The notes under the pieces: model-generated
Told to the model about the DNA's origin: nothing
Databases searched by the model: none
Seen by the model: only the letters and a program-made list of their open reading frames with translations
Program-made: the position numbers and the translations under genes
DNA from: JBBPYC01 sp038200275
GTDB taxonomy: Bacteria; Pseudomonadota; Gammaproteobacteria; Burkholderiales; Burkholderiaceae_C
Length of the DNA: 34,214 bases
Assembly (NCBI GenBank): GCA_038200275.1
Contig: JBBPYC010000057.1
Coordinates: 1 to 34,214 of the forward strand
Direction of reading: 5' to 3'
Part shown: positions 8,118 through 17,312 of the stretch, piece after piece
Layout: the number at the start of each line of letters is the position of its first letter
Numbering within the stretch: position 1 is the first letter of the stretch

Positions 8118-8182
8118 GCGCTGCCCCCCCGGCTGCGGGGAAGGCGAAAGCCGACCGAAAGGAGCGAAGCCTGGGGGAGCGC
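8118..8182. repeat. GC-rich REP-like stem-loop with nested mini-hairpins
   Basis: The outer arms are GCGCTGCCCCC (8118-8128) and GGGGGAGCGC (8173-8182), and the element ends at the stop of the prolyl hydroxylase gene. Inside are GGC-GAAA-GCC and CC-GAAA-GG mini-hairpins. The 7970-8181 gap between two minus-strand genes holds this element and no gene. It may work as a transcript-end or mRNA-stabilising structure and looks like a dispersed intergenic repeat; copy number in the genome is unknown. Confidence 0.5.
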
Positions 8183-9102
8183 TAATCAAACCGTCGTTCG
8201 CGCAGCCACTTCGTCGCGATCCACTTCTCGCCGCGCACCACCGGCGCGCCGCCGTGCAGCGACTGGGTCGATGGATGCGGCCGGTCGTAACTGAAGAACA
8301 CCGCGTTGCCGCGCTTCGGCCCGACTTCGAAGTGCACATCGGGAAACACGGTGCCACCCCCTTGCTCTGGTTCGTTCAGATAAATGATCAGCGTGGCCAC
8401 CCGCTGGCCGCCGCGCTTCAGCACCACCGGCGTGCCGGCCTGCTGTGGGTCGAAGTAGTCGTAATGGGGCTTGTACTCGGCCCGGGGCGGATAGCGCAGC
8501 ACCTGCAGGCCCTCGCCATTTTCGACCGGCCATTTCAGAAGCGTTGCGATGCGCGCTTCGATCTGGCCAATCAGCGCATTGGCGCCGCGCTCGAAGAACA
8601 TGCCTTCGCTGGTGCGGTCCGCATTCAGCTCTTCGCCGCCAGTGTCCACTGCGACGGTCAGCGAACGCGCAAGCCTCGGGCGCGCGGCGGCAATCAGCGC
8701 CTCGCATTCGGCATCCGACAACAAGTTCCCAAACACCACAATGCGTGGCTTGTGCAGCGCCGCGAGCACCGGCACGCGGCGGTCGCCCGCATCCAGATAC
8801 AGCGCCTGCTCGACACCGAACGGATCAGGGACCAATAGCGCGGGCGGCAGATCGTCGGCGGCCTTCCCCTCGATCGGCCCGTCGGACTCGCGCATCGTGC
8901 CGCTGAGGTGGTCGGCCAGCGTGGTCTCCATCGCATGCAGCGCAACGTCTTCGGCCCAGCCGGCCGCTTCCATCGCGTGCAGCACGGCGTCCGGCGCGAT
9001 GCCGGCTCTCGCCTGCTCGACAATCCACTGGCGCAACTCCGCGCTGATCGGCTGGCGATGCAAGGCGGTCGATGCGGCGTGGGGTTCAGCGGGGCTGCTC
9101 AT
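8182..9102 (-). CDS. Prolyl 4-hydroxylase-type 2-oxoglutarate/Fe(II) oxygenase
   Basis: From the ATG at 9102 the protein has 306 residues. GGAGGAAG lies eight bases upstream, a strong ribosome site that favours this start over the TTG at 9117. The C-terminal domain has the iron ligands H213 and D215 (KPHYDYFD) and H283 (SLHGGAPV), and the 2-oxoglutarate-binding K293 (GEKWIATKW). The first 70 residues form a separate helical region (ELRQWIVEQARAG, then AAGWAEDVALHAMETTL) that resembles a UBA-like helper domain. The enzyme class hydroxylates proline in proteins; the bacterial substrate is unknown. Context gives no operon partner upstream. Confidence 0.88.
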   Translation of the reverse strand: MSSPAEPHAASTALHRQPISAELRQWIVEQARAGIAPDAVLHAMEAAGWAEDVALHAMETTLADHLSGTMRESDGPIEGKAADDLPPALLVPDPFGVEQALYLDAGDRRVPVLAALHKPRIVVFGNLLSDAECEALIAAARPRLARSLTVAVDTGGEELNADRTSEGMFFERGANALIGQIEARIATLLKWPVENGEGLQVLRYPPRAEYKPHYDYFDPQQAGTPVVLKRGGQRVATLIIYLNEPEQGGGTVFPDVHFEVGPKRGNAVFFSYDRPHPSTQSLHGGAPVVRGEKWIATKWLRERRFD

Positions 9103-9209
9103 GTCGACTTCCTCCAATCGTGCGGTGTGCGGGCCACGGATGGCAGCGCGTAGTCCGTATCACCATTCGCCTCGCCGCAAACCTCGGCCGCCGGCAAAGC
9201 GACCGATGT

Positions 9210-9992
9210 TCACAAAACCGCCCGCCGAAAAACGTATCGGTCATCTTGCGATTCTGCAGGCGCGAACGCGTAGCCACCCAGGTCAAAGTCGCGCAGCTGC
9301 GCAGCACAATTTGCACGCTGCTGCACCACCCAACGTGCCATCAGGCCGCGCGCATGTTTGGCATGCACGCCGATCACGCGGTGCTGGCCCGTCTGACTTT
9401 GCTGGAACACACAGTCGAGCACCGGGGTGCGCAGTGCTTGCCGATCAACGGCCTTGAAATACGCCGCCGATGCCAGGTTGACCAGCAGCGCTGCAGGGTG
9501 CGGCTTGCACCGTGCATCCAGCCATTTCGCGAGGCGTGCACCCCAGAATTGATACAGCGTGCTGCCGGCCCCGGTCGGAAGTGCCGTGCCCATTTCCAGT
9601 CGATGCGGCTGCACCGGATCGAGCGGCTGCAGCACACCGTACAGCCCGCTCAAAATGGCAATGTGTTGCTGCGCCCAGGCAAGCGCTTCCACATCAAGCG
9701 ACCGTGCATCGAACGCGCGGTAGACGGGGCCATCAAACGCAAAAGCGGCTGCGCGCACTTTGGTTGCCGTCGGACGCGATGACCACTTTGTGTTGCGCGC
9801 CCCATTGAGTGACGCAAGCGGGTTGCTCAACCCCATCAGCGAAGCCAGTTGCGTGGGCGACTGTTCGCGCAGATGCGCCATCAGCTCGACCGCCTGCGCA
9901 CGAAACTGCAGCCGACCCGAAGCGGTTGCCGTCAGCGGCAGCGGCCTCTCGAAATCGAGCGACTTGGCAGGCGACAGCAGCATCAGCAACAT
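9210..9992 (-). CDS. yaaA: Peroxide stress protein YaaA
   Basis: This 260-residue protein starts MLLMLLSPAKSLDFERP, the conserved YaaA N-terminus. It continues with the family blocks MGLSNPLASLNGAR, AFDGPVYRAFDA, ILSGLYGVLQPLDPVQPHRLEMGT, LYQFWG and KHARGLMARW. YaaA lowers free iron and so reduces oxidative damage in Escherichia coli, and it binds DNA with an unusual fold. A start three codons later is equally possible. The gene is next to, but not coupled with, the prolyl hydroxylase (107-base gap). Confidence 0.93.
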   Translation of the reverse strand: MLLMLLSPAKSLDFERPLPLTATASGRLQFRAQAVELMAHLREQSPTQLASLMGLSNPLASLNGARNTKWSSRPTATKVRAAAFAFDGPVYRAFDARSLDVEALAWAQQHIAILSGLYGVLQPLDPVQPHRLEMGTALPTGAGSTLYQFWGARLAKWLDARCKPHPAALLVNLASAAYFKAVDRQALRTPVLDCVFQQSQTGQHRVIGVHAKHARGLMARWVVQQRANCAAQLRDFDLGGYAFAPAESQDDRYVFRRAVL

Positions 9993-10141
9993 GCGCGCGA
10001 TGGTACAAGGGCGAGCGCAAGGCAGAGGCCCGCAGGGATTGCGTCCGGGTCGGCCAATCGGAGAAGATGGCCCATCAAACGAAATCCTCCGACTTCATGC
10101 CCAGACCGATGCGCACCGCCCCACAATGGAGTTCCGTCGCC

Positions 10142-11887
10142 ATGCAGAAGACCAATCCCACTTCAGCCGCCTATGCCCCTACCGACGGCGGCGGCTATCA
10201 CCTGCCCGAGTACCCCTTCATCCCACCGCCCGAGCTGGCCAGCGGTGCGGTGCACCGACACCCGATCGTGATCGTGGGTGGCGGCATCACGGGGTTGACG
10301 CTGGCGTGCTCGCTCGCCTGGCACGGCGTGCCTTGCGTGCTACTCGATGAGGACAACACGGTCGGCGTGAAAGGCGCATCGTCGCGCGGCATCTGCTACA
10401 CGCAGAAGTCGCTGGAGATCTTCGACAAGCTCGGCATCTACCAGCGCATCGCGGCCAAGGGCATCCGCTGGAGTATCGGCCGCACGTTTGCGGGCAACGA
10501 CGAGGTGTATGCATTCGACTTGAGCAAACAAGGCGACTACAACCTGTCGCAGCAGCCGCCGTTCATCAACATCCAGCAGTTCTACATCGAAGGTTTTCTG
10601 GTTGAGCGCATCTTGGAGCTGGGCCACGCCGATCTGCGCTGGTGTTCGAAAGTGTCCGCGTTCGAGCAACTGCCCGACCACGCGCGGCTGCGGGTCGAGA
10701 CGCCAGCGGGTAGCTACTGGCTCGAAGCCGTGCACGTGATCGATGCGACCGGCAGCACCACCCTGTTTCACGGCTGGTGCGGTGCGGTCGTGCAAGCCAA
10801 ACGCGGCGACGACCGCTGGTGCATTGCGGACGTGCGTTTTAAACATCAACCCCCCGCCGAGCGCCACACCTGGATCGAGGCGCCGTTCAACGACGGCCGC
10901 GCGGTCTGGCAGCACCTGATGGCCGACAACGTCTGGCGCATCGACTACCAGATGGCGCCGAACGCCGATTCGGCCTATGTGAGTCGCGAGGACGTGGTCC
11001 GCGAGCGGTTGGCTCGCCAGTTCGGGCCGGAAGTGGCGGTCGAGATCGTCTGGGTCGGGCCTTACGGCTACCGCAGCCAGTGCGTCGAGCAGATGCGCGT
11101 GGGCAACGTGTTCTTCATCGGCGACACGGCAAAGGTCGTCAGCCCGTTTGGCGCGCGCGGCGGCAACACCGGCGTGTCCGACGCGGACAACCTGGCCTGG
11201 AAGCTCGCGGCGCTCACCAAGCGGCTCGCACCGCTCGGGTTGCTCGACGCTTATCACGCGGAGCGGCACGAAGCGGCGCTGGAAAACGTTCAGGTCACGA
11301 ATCGCACCGCGCGCTATCTGCGCGCAACAGAAGGCATCGAGCGCACGTTTCGCAGCGCTTCCATCAGTCTGGCCAAGCAGTATCCGTTCGCGCGGCATCT
11401 GGTCAACACGGGACGAATGGCGGTTGCGAATCGCTATCGGCGCTCACCGGTTTGCGCGGCGGAGAGCAATGGCGGCCGCTCGGTACAAAACGTCGGGTTT
11501 CGGTGGGGCGACGGCAGCTCGGGCCAACTCAACGATCTGCTTGCGTGGTGCGACAGCCGACTGCTGCTGCTGTGGTTCGGCGCGCTCCCCAGTCGTGCGC
11601 AGGCGGCGCGGCTTGCCGCATTGACCAGCAGCGCGCCAGTGCGCTGCGTGCAGGTGCTGCCGTTCCGCGGCGCACGTGGATTGCACGCCCGCGAATCGGT
11701 GCTGGACGCCGAAGGACATTTGCGCGCGGCTTGTCATTTGACGAAAGCCGATGACGCGGTCTGGGCTTTGTTGCGACCCGACAGTTATCTGGCCGCCAGT
11801 GGTCGTGCGATTGACCCCGGCCTGATTGCTGCGGTTGCCACGGCACTCGGTCTGCATGGGGCCATGCCGGCAGGAGCGAGCCGATGA
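10142..11887 (+). CDS. FAD-dependent aromatic-ring monooxygenase-like oxidoreductase
   Basis: This is a 581-residue protein of the PF01494 (PHBH/MhpA-like) group. The Rossmann dinucleotide motif IVIVGGGITGL is at about 42-52. RGICYTQKSLEIFDKLG forms the flavin-contact region. The GD motif FIGDTAKVVSPFGARGGNTG is near 327, with DADNLAWKLA after it. The usual GDxAH histidine is K here. The C-terminal 150 residues match the thioredoxin-like tail of this group. It probably uses NAD(P)H and O2 to hydroxylate an aromatic substrate that cannot be named. An upstream ATG at 10067 follows GGAGAAG and is an alternative start. Its stop overlaps the next start (ATGA). Confidence 0.8.
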   Translation: MQKTNPTSAAYAPTDGGGYHLPEYPFIPPPELASGAVHRHPIVIVGGGITGLTLACSLAWHGVPCVLLDEDNTVGVKGASSRGICYTQKSLEIFDKLGIYQRIAAKGIRWSIGRTFAGNDEVYAFDLSKQGDYNLSQQPPFINIQQFYIEGFLVERILELGHADLRWCSKVSAFEQLPDHARLRVETPAGSYWLEAVHVIDATGSTTLFHGWCGAVVQAKRGDDRWCIADVRFKHQPPAERHTWIEAPFNDGRAVWQHLMADNVWRIDYQMAPNADSAYVSREDVVRERLARQFGPEVAVEIVWVGPYGYRSQCVEQMRVGNVFFIGDTAKVVSPFGARGGNTGVSDADNLAWKLAALTKRLAPLGLLDAYHAERHEAALENVQVTNRTARYLRATEGIERTFRSASISLAKQYPFARHLVNTGRMAVANRYRRSPVCAAESNGGRSVQNVGFRWGDGSSGQLNDLLAWCDSRLLLLWFGALPSRAQAARLAALTSSAPVRCVQVLPFRGARGLHARESVLDAEGHLRAACHLTKADDAVWALLRPDSYLAASGRAIDPGLIAAVATALGLHGAMPAGASR

Positions 11888-12087
11888 ACACCGAACTGCA
11901 CTTCGAGGATGCGGACACGTTCTATGAGCAGCTGCTTGACGCGCACGAGGGGTTGAGCGCAGCGGAGTCCGAGCTGCTCAACGCGCGGCTGATTTTGTTG
12001 CTGGCGAATCAGATCGGTAACGCGCGGCTGCTCGGCGAATGCGTTGCGGCAGCGCGTGCGATGCCGGCGGCGCCGACGACATCGTGA
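11884..12087 (+). CDS. DUF2783 domain-containing small protein
   Basis: This 67-residue acidic, helical protein reads MNTELHFEDADTFYEQLLDA, then HEGLSAAESELLNARLILLL with ANQIGN. These are the conserved features of DUF2783. Members of this family are found beside FAD monooxygenases. Here its ATG overlaps the monooxygenase stop by four bases, so production is coupled. It may be a small partner subunit or chaperone of the enzyme; function is not known. Confidence 0.8.
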   Translation: MNTELHFEDADTFYEQLLDAHEGLSAAESELLNARLILLLANQIGNARLLGECVAAARAMPAAPTTS

Positions 12088-12160
12088 CCATAAGCGTCTT
12101 TCTTGGTTCCTTCGATTTACTATCTATTCGATAGCTGAAGCGGCATGATCCACCGGCGGC

Positions 12161-12190
12161 TTAAGGCTTTTTCCTTAAAATTTTTCTTTT
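12161..12190 (+). terminator. Probable intrinsic terminator of the monooxygenase-DUF2783 operon
   Basis: TTAAGG-CTTTTT-CCTTAA is a perfect 6-bp stem with a 6-base loop, followed by a T-rich run (AATTTTTCTTTT). It lies 74 bases after the DUF2783 stop. The stem is AT-rich and weak. The rest of 12088-12388 contains no gene; it is the valS leader, and I see no clear promoter there. Confidence 0.55.
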
Positions 12191-12388
12191 AGGGACGCCT
12201 AGCCGACCCCAAGCCGCGACGGGTCCGCGGAGGCACGCCGCATCGGTAAAATTCACCGCTCCATCCGCCGGCCTCATCCGGCCGATGCGTTGCTGGCTGC
12301 GGCCCCGTGCAATCACGCCGATGGCGTTGCCGGTGGACTCCAGAGCACCGCAACCCTATCCATCCCCACTTGTCTGATTCATTCGCCC

Positions 12389-15316
12389 ATGCCCGCCGAC
12401 ACCTTAGCGCCCCCCGCCCAGCCCGGCTTGCAGTCATTGTCCAAATCGTTCGAGCCGGCCGCGCTTGATGCGCACTGGGGCCCTTGGTGGGAACAGCGCG
12501 GCATTGGCCGTGCGGGCTATCGTGGCACCGGCGAACCCAGGGCCGATGCGCCGTCGTTTGCGATCCAGCTGCCACCGCCGAACGTGACTGGCACGCTGCA
12601 CATGGGCCACGCGTTCAACCAGACCATCATGGACAGCCTGGCTCGCTATCACCGCATGAAGGGCTGTAACACGGTCTGGGTGCCGGGCACGGACCATGCA
12701 GGCATCGCCACGCAGATCGTGGTGGAGCGGCAGTTGCAGGCGCAGGGCACGAGCCGGCTCGAACTCGGCCGCGACGCATTCGCCGCCAAGGTTTGGGAAT
12801 GGAAGCAACAGTCTGGCCAGACCATCACCACGCAAATGCGCCGCATGGGCGACAGCGTGGATTGGAGCCGCGAGTACTTCACGATGGACGACAAGCTGTC
12901 CCATGTGGTGACCGAGACTTTCGTGCGGCTGTACGAGCAGGGCTTGATCTACCGCGGCAAGCGGCTCGTGAATTGGGACCCGGTGCTGAAGACCGCGGTC
13001 AGCGATCTGGAAGTGGACAGCGTCGAGTCCGACGGCAAGATGCACTACATCCTGTACCCGTTCACCGACGGGCCACAGGACATCGACGGCGTTGCACAAC
13101 GTGGCATGACGATCGCCACGACGCGGCCGGAAACCATGCTGGCCGACGGCGCGTTGGCCGTGCACCCAGAAGATCCGCGCTATGCGCACCTGGTCGGAAA
13201 GTATGTCGATTTGCCGCTGTGCGACCGGCGCATTCCGATCATCGCGGACGATTTCGTCGACCGCGATTTCGGCTCCGGCTGCGTGAAGATCACCGGCGCG
13301 CACGACTTCAACGACTACGCGTGCGCGAAGCGGCACGACTTGCCGCTGATCGTGATCTTCACGCTGGACGCGAAAGTCAATGAGAACGGGCCGGTGGCCT
13401 ATCAAGGCCTGGACCGCTTCGACGCGCGCAAAGCGGTCGTCGCCGATCTTCAGCGCGACGGCCTGCTGGTGGAAGTCAAGCCACACAAGCTGATGCTGCC
13501 AATCTGCACGCGCACGGGCCAAGTGGTTGAGCCGATGCTGACCGACCAATGGTTCGTCGCGATGACGAAGGTGTCCGAGCAGGACCCCACCGGCAAGTCG
13601 ATTGCGCAGAAAGCCATCGATGCCGTGGCCGACGGCCGCGTGCGTTTCGTGCCCGAGAACTGGGTCAACACCTTCGACCAATGGATGGGCAACATCCAGG
13701 ACTGGTGCATCAGCCGCCAGCTTTGGTGGGGACATCGGATTCCGGCTTGGTACACCGCCGATGGAACGGTGATCGTTGCACGAGACGAGGTGGAAGCACA
13801 AGCGCAAGTGCCGGGCCAGACGCTGACCCGCGATGCCGACGTGCTCGACACCTGGTACTCGTCCGCGCTGGTGCCGTTCTCGACCATGGGCTGGCCCGAT
13901 GCCGACGAGTCGCCCATGTCCGACTACAACCTCTACCTGCCGTCCAGCGTGCTGGTCACCGGCTACGACATCATCTTCTTCTGGGTGGCCAGAATGATCA
14001 TGATGACCACGCACTTCACGGGCCGGGTGCCGTTCAAGGACGTATATATCCACGGGCTGGTGCGCGATTCGCACGGCCAGAAGATGAGCAAGTCCGAAGG
14101 CAATGTACTGGACCCGGTCGACTTGATCGACGGGATCGATCTGCCTCCGCTACTGGCCAAGCGCGCGACCGGTCTGCGTCGGCCGGAGACCGCGCCGCAG
14201 GTGAAGAAGAACACGGAAAAAGAGTTTCCCGATGGCATCCCCGCGTTCGGCGCCGACGCGTTGCGCTTCACGTTCGCGTCGCTCGCCACCCTGGGCCGCA
14301 ACATCAACTTCGACCCGAAGCGCTGCGAGGGCTATCGCAATTTTTGCAACAAGCTCTGGAACGCAACGCGCTTTGTGCTGATGAACTGCGAGGGGCAGGA
14401 TTGCGGGCTTGAGCAGCACACCAAGGCCGAATGCGCGCCGGGCCAGCCGTTCCATCAGTACCTGTCGTTCAGCCAGCCCGATCGCTGGATCGCCTCACGC
14501 CTGCAGCAGGTCGAAGCGCAAGCGGCGCAAGGCTTTGCCGACTACCGGCTCGACAACGTCGCGAACGCGGTTTATGAATTCGTCTGGAACGAGTTCTGCG
14601 ACTGGTATCTGGAAATCGCAAAAGTCCAAATCCAGACTGGGCAATCGAACCAGCAACGCGCCACGCGCCGCACGCTGATCCGCACGCTGGAAGCGATCCT
14701 GCGGCTTGCGCACCCGTTGATTCCTTTCATCACCGAAGCGCTTTGGCAAAAGGTGGCGCCGGTTGCGGGCATCGCGGGCGAGTCCGTCGCGCTGGCGCCC
14801 TACCCCTGCGCGCAGCTGGACAAGGTGGACGAGGCGTCGATTGCGCATGTCGCAAAACTCAAAGCGATGGTCGATGCGTGCCGCAACCTGCGCGGCGAAA
14901 TGAACGTGTCGCCTGCCACGCGGCTGCCGCTGTTGGTGCATGGCGATGCCGACTTCATGCGCGGATCAGCCCCAGTACTCACCGCACTCGCCAAGCTGAA
15001 CGATGTGCAGGTGTTCGATGACGAAGCGGCCTGGGCCACTGCAGCGCAGGGCGCACCGGTCGCGGTCGTCGGTGCGGCGCGCATTTGCCTGCGGGTCGAG
15101 ATCGATGCAGCGGCTGAGGGACTCCGGTTGGGCCGCGAAATTGCTAGGCTTCAGGCCGAGACCGCCAAAGCGGAAGCCAAACTTGGCAATGCAGCGTTTG
15201 TTGCAAAAGCGCCCCCAGCCGTGATTGAGCAAGAGCGCCAGCGTGCCGCCGCCTTTGCCGACACGCTGCAGAAGATGCAGCAGCAACAGGCGCGACTGGC
15301 CAACCTGTCCCAATAA
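12389..15316 (+). CDS. valS: Valyl-tRNA synthetase
   Basis: Charges tRNA-Val with valine. The protein has 975 residues from the ATG at 12389. The HIGH motif is HMGH at 71-74 (PPPNVTGTLHMGHAF) and the KMSKS motif is at 565-569 (GQKMSKSEGNVLDPVD). Between them is the CP1 editing domain (TIATTRPETMLADGALAV, HDFNDY). The C-terminus has the anticodon-binding domain (WNEFCDWYLEIAK) and a coiled-coil arm (EIARLQAETAKAEAKLGN). Length and order are normal for proteobacterial ValS. An in-frame start at 12290 exists but adds a non-conserved stretch. Confidence 0.97.
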   Translation: MPADTLAPPAQPGLQSLSKSFEPAALDAHWGPWWEQRGIGRAGYRGTGEPRADAPSFAIQLPPPNVTGTLHMGHAFNQTIMDSLARYHRMKGCNTVWVPGTDHAGIATQIVVERQLQAQGTSRLELGRDAFAAKVWEWKQQSGQTITTQMRRMGDSVDWSREYFTMDDKLSHVVTETFVRLYEQGLIYRGKRLVNWDPVLKTAVSDLEVDSVESDGKMHYILYPFTDGPQDIDGVAQRGMTIATTRPETMLADGALAVHPEDPRYAHLVGKYVDLPLCDRRIPIIADDFVDRDFGSGCVKITGAHDFNDYACAKRHDLPLIVIFTLDAKVNENGPVAYQGLDRFDARKAVVADLQRDGLLVEVKPHKLMLPICTRTGQVVEPMLTDQWFVAMTKVSEQDPTGKSIAQKAIDAVADGRVRFVPENWVNTFDQWMGNIQDWCISRQLWWGHRIPAWYTADGTVIVARDEVEAQAQVPGQTLTRDADVLDTWYSSALVPFSTMGWPDADESPMSDYNLYLPSSVLVTGYDIIFFWVARMIMMTTHFTGRVPFKDVYIHGLVRDSHGQKMSKSEGNVLDPVDLIDGIDLPPLLAKRATGLRRPETAPQVKKNTEKEFPDGIPAFGADALRFTFASLATLGRNINFDPKRCEGYRNFCNKLWNATRFVLMNCEGQDCGLEQHTKAECAPGQPFHQYLSFSQPDRWIASRLQQVEAQAAQGFADYRLDNVANAVYEFVWNEFCDWYLEIAKVQIQTGQSNQQRATRRTLIRTLEAILRLAHPLIPFITEALWQKVAPVAGIAGESVALAPYPCAQLDKVDEASIAHVAKLKAMVDACRNLRGEMNVSPATRLPLLVHGDADFMRGSAPVLTALAKLNDVQVFDDEAAWATAAQGAPVAVVGAARICLRVEIDAAAEGLRLGREIARLQAETAKAEAKLGNAAFVAKAPPAVIEQERQRAAAFADTLQKMQQQQARLANLSQ

Positions 15317-15368
15317 TCGATTGACCCGTGCGCAATGCCTATGCGCTTGACAAGAAAGAACGTCCGCC

Positions 15369-16256
15369 ATGAATGCTTCCACCCGTCTCGAAAAAGCTGT
15401 CTTCCCAGTGGCCGGCCTTGGTACCCGCTTTCTGCCTGCCACGAAGGCCAGCCCGAAGGAAATGCTGCCGATCGTCGACAAGCCGTTGATCCAGTACGCG
15501 GTTGAGGAAGCCTATGAGGCCGGAATTCGGCACATGATCTTCATTACCGGCCGCGGCAAGCGCGCAATCGAAGACCATTTCGATACCGCCTACGAACTGG
15601 AAGCCGAACTTGAAGCGGCGGAGAAGACCGAACTGCTCCAGATTGCGCAGTCGGTCCAGCCGGACGACATGGTCTGCTCCTTCGTGCGGCAATCACGTGC
15701 GCTGGGCTTGGGCCATGCAGTGCTGTGTGCTGAACATTTAGTCGGCAACGACCCGTTCGCAGTGATCCTGGCCGACGACCTGATGATTGGCCCCCCTGGC
15801 GGCAAAGGCGTGCTGCAACAAATGGCCGAGGTGTTCGCGCGGGTCGGCGGCTCGGTGTTGGCGGTGCAGGAGGTGCCAAAGGAACACGTCAAGCGCTACG
15901 GCATCGTGGCCGGTGAAGCGGCTGGCGACCGGCTGATGAAGGTGAGTGGCATGGTCGAAAAACCTTCACCGGAAGACGCGCCGTCGCGCATGGCTGTGGC
16001 GGGCCGCTACGTCCTCACCCCAGGCGTGTTCAATCAGATTCGCAAACAGCCGCGCGGTGTCGGTGGTGAGATTCAGTTGACCGACGGCATCGCCGGGCTA
16101 ATGAAGACCGAATCGGTCTATGCCTACCAATACGAAGGCAAGCGCTACGACTGCGGCAGCAAGGAAGGTTTTCTTGAGGCGACTGTCGAATTCGCTTTGA
16201 AGCACCCGCAAGTGGGCGCGCATTTCCGTGACTATCTGCGTCAATTGAAGTTCTGA
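15369..16256 (+). CDS. galU: UTP-glucose-1-phosphate uridylyltransferase
   Basis: GalU makes UDP-glucose from UTP and glucose-1-phosphate, feeding cell-envelope and exopolysaccharide synthesis. The 295-residue protein has the nucleotidyltransferase signature VAGLGTRFLPATKASPKEML near the N-terminus. ITGRGKRAIEDHFD, ILADDLMIG (the metal-binding acidic site), GMVEKPSPEDAPS and YDCGSKEGFLEATVEFAL follow. It starts 52 bases after valS on the same strand and ends eight bases before gmk, so these genes may be co-transcribed. The AAGAA upstream of the ATG is a weak ribosome site. Confidence 0.96.
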   Translation: MNASTRLEKAVFPVAGLGTRFLPATKASPKEMLPIVDKPLIQYAVEEAYEAGIRHMIFITGRGKRAIEDHFDTAYELEAELEAAEKTELLQIAQSVQPDDMVCSFVRQSRALGLGHAVLCAEHLVGNDPFAVILADDLMIGPPGGKGVLQQMAEVFARVGGSVLAVQEVPKEHVKRYGIVAGEAAGDRLMKVSGMVEKPSPEDAPSRMAVAGRYVLTPGVFNQIRKQPRGVGGEIQLTDGIAGLMKTESVYAYQYEGKRYDCGSKEGFLEATVEFALKHPQVGAHFRDYLRQLKF

Positions 16257-16264
16257 GCTTCGCC

Positions 16265-16885
16265 ATGGATTACCCCGGCAACCTGTTCGTCGTGGCCGCG
16301 CCAAGCGGCGCGGGCAAGTCGAGCCTGGTCAAGGCGCTGATGGAGCTCGACTCGCGTGTGTTGCCATCGGTCTCGCACACCACGCGCGCGCCGCGTGGGC
16401 AGGAACGCGACGGGCGTGAGTACTTCTTCGCGTCGGTGGACCAGTTCGACGACATGATCAAATCGAACGCATTCATCGAGTGGGCGCAGGTGCACGGGCA
16501 CCGTTACGGCACCTCCAAATTCGGCATCGAAGAACGCATTGCCCAGGGCGCCGACGTGATCCTGGAGATCGATTTCCAAGGCGCGCTGCAGATCAAGCGC
16601 ACGTTTGCAAATGCGGTGCTGGTGTTCATCCTGCCGCCCAGTTGGGAAGAATTGCGCGCCCGGCTGGAACGGCGTGGTGAAGACAGTGACGCGGTGATTG
16701 CATTGCGCCTGAAGAATGCGGAAAGCGAAATGGTGCAGGCGCATCAATTCGACTTCGTTATAATCAATGAATTGTTTGAGCTGGCTTTATTCGATCTGAA
16801 AACGATCGTGCACGCGCAGCGGCTTAAATTCAGTGCGCAGAAAAGACTTCGCGCCGAGACCTTTCACTCCTTGAATATTCCTTGA
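16265..16885 (+). CDS. gmk: Guanylate kinase
   Basis: Phosphorylates GMP to GDP with ATP. The 206-residue length is normal. The P-loop APSGAGKS is at residues 12-19. The GMP-binding segment is SVSHTTRAPRGQERDGREYFF, and the lid and adenine region follow (DVILEIDFQGALQIK, LARLERRGEDSD-type). It lies eight bases after galU and is followed by rpoZ and spoT, the conserved gmk-rpoZ-spoT order of proteobacteria that links GTP supply with (p)ppGpp control. Confidence 0.97.
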   Translation: MDYPGNLFVVAAPSGAGKSSLVKALMELDSRVLPSVSHTTRAPRGQERDGREYFFASVDQFDDMIKSNAFIEWAQVHGHRYGTSKFGIEERIAQGADVILEIDFQGALQIKRTFANAVLVFILPPSWEELRARLERRGEDSDAVIALRLKNAESEMVQAHQFDFVIINELFELALFDLKTIVHAQRLKFSAQKRLRAETFHSLNIP

Positions 16886-16954
16886 TCCAACTGGCGGCAT
16901 GGGCCTCCACTCGGTCTCCTGGTTATTGTTCAAAATTTCTTTAGGATTTACGCC

Positions 16955-17158
16955 ATGGCACGCATCACGGTTGAAGATTGTCTTGAGCAGATTCCGAATC
17001 GGTTTCAGCTGGTGCTAGCAGCCACCTACCGGGCCCGCATGTTGAGCCAGGGCCATACGCCGAAGATTGAAACGAAGAACAAACCAGCTGTGACGGCATT
17101 GCGCGAGATCGCTGCAGGCAAGATCGGCTTGGAGATGCTGAAAAAAGTACCTGGCTGA
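16955..17158 (+). CDS. rpoZ: RNA polymerase omega subunit
   Basis: This 67-residue protein, MARITVEDCLEQIPNRFQLV with LAATYRARML then KPAVTALREIAAGKIG, is a typical omega subunit. Omega helps assemble the beta-prime subunit and forms part of the ppGpp binding site in polymerase. AGGA nine bases before the ATG serves as the ribosome site. It is placed between gmk and the (p)ppGpp synthetase gene. Confidence 0.96.
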   Translation: MARITVEDCLEQIPNRFQLVLAATYRARMLSQGHTPKIETKNKPAVTALREIAAGKIGLEMLKKVPG

Positions 17159-17312
17159 TCAAGTCACTGATCTGGTAGTAGCTGCGCCTTCAGCTACGCG
17201 CGTGTTGCCGGTACCTTACACAGGACGGTTGCACTTACCCTGACACTTTGCGCAACGTGTCATTTCGTCCCATCTGATTCATTTGCCGCCGACCGACGTT
17301 ACAGTTGGCGGC

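Noticed and set aside
12434..14074. 546-codon open frame on the minus strand
   Set aside because: It is the antisense shadow of valS; high GC third positions keep it open, and the translation is His/Arg/Val-rich with no family pattern.
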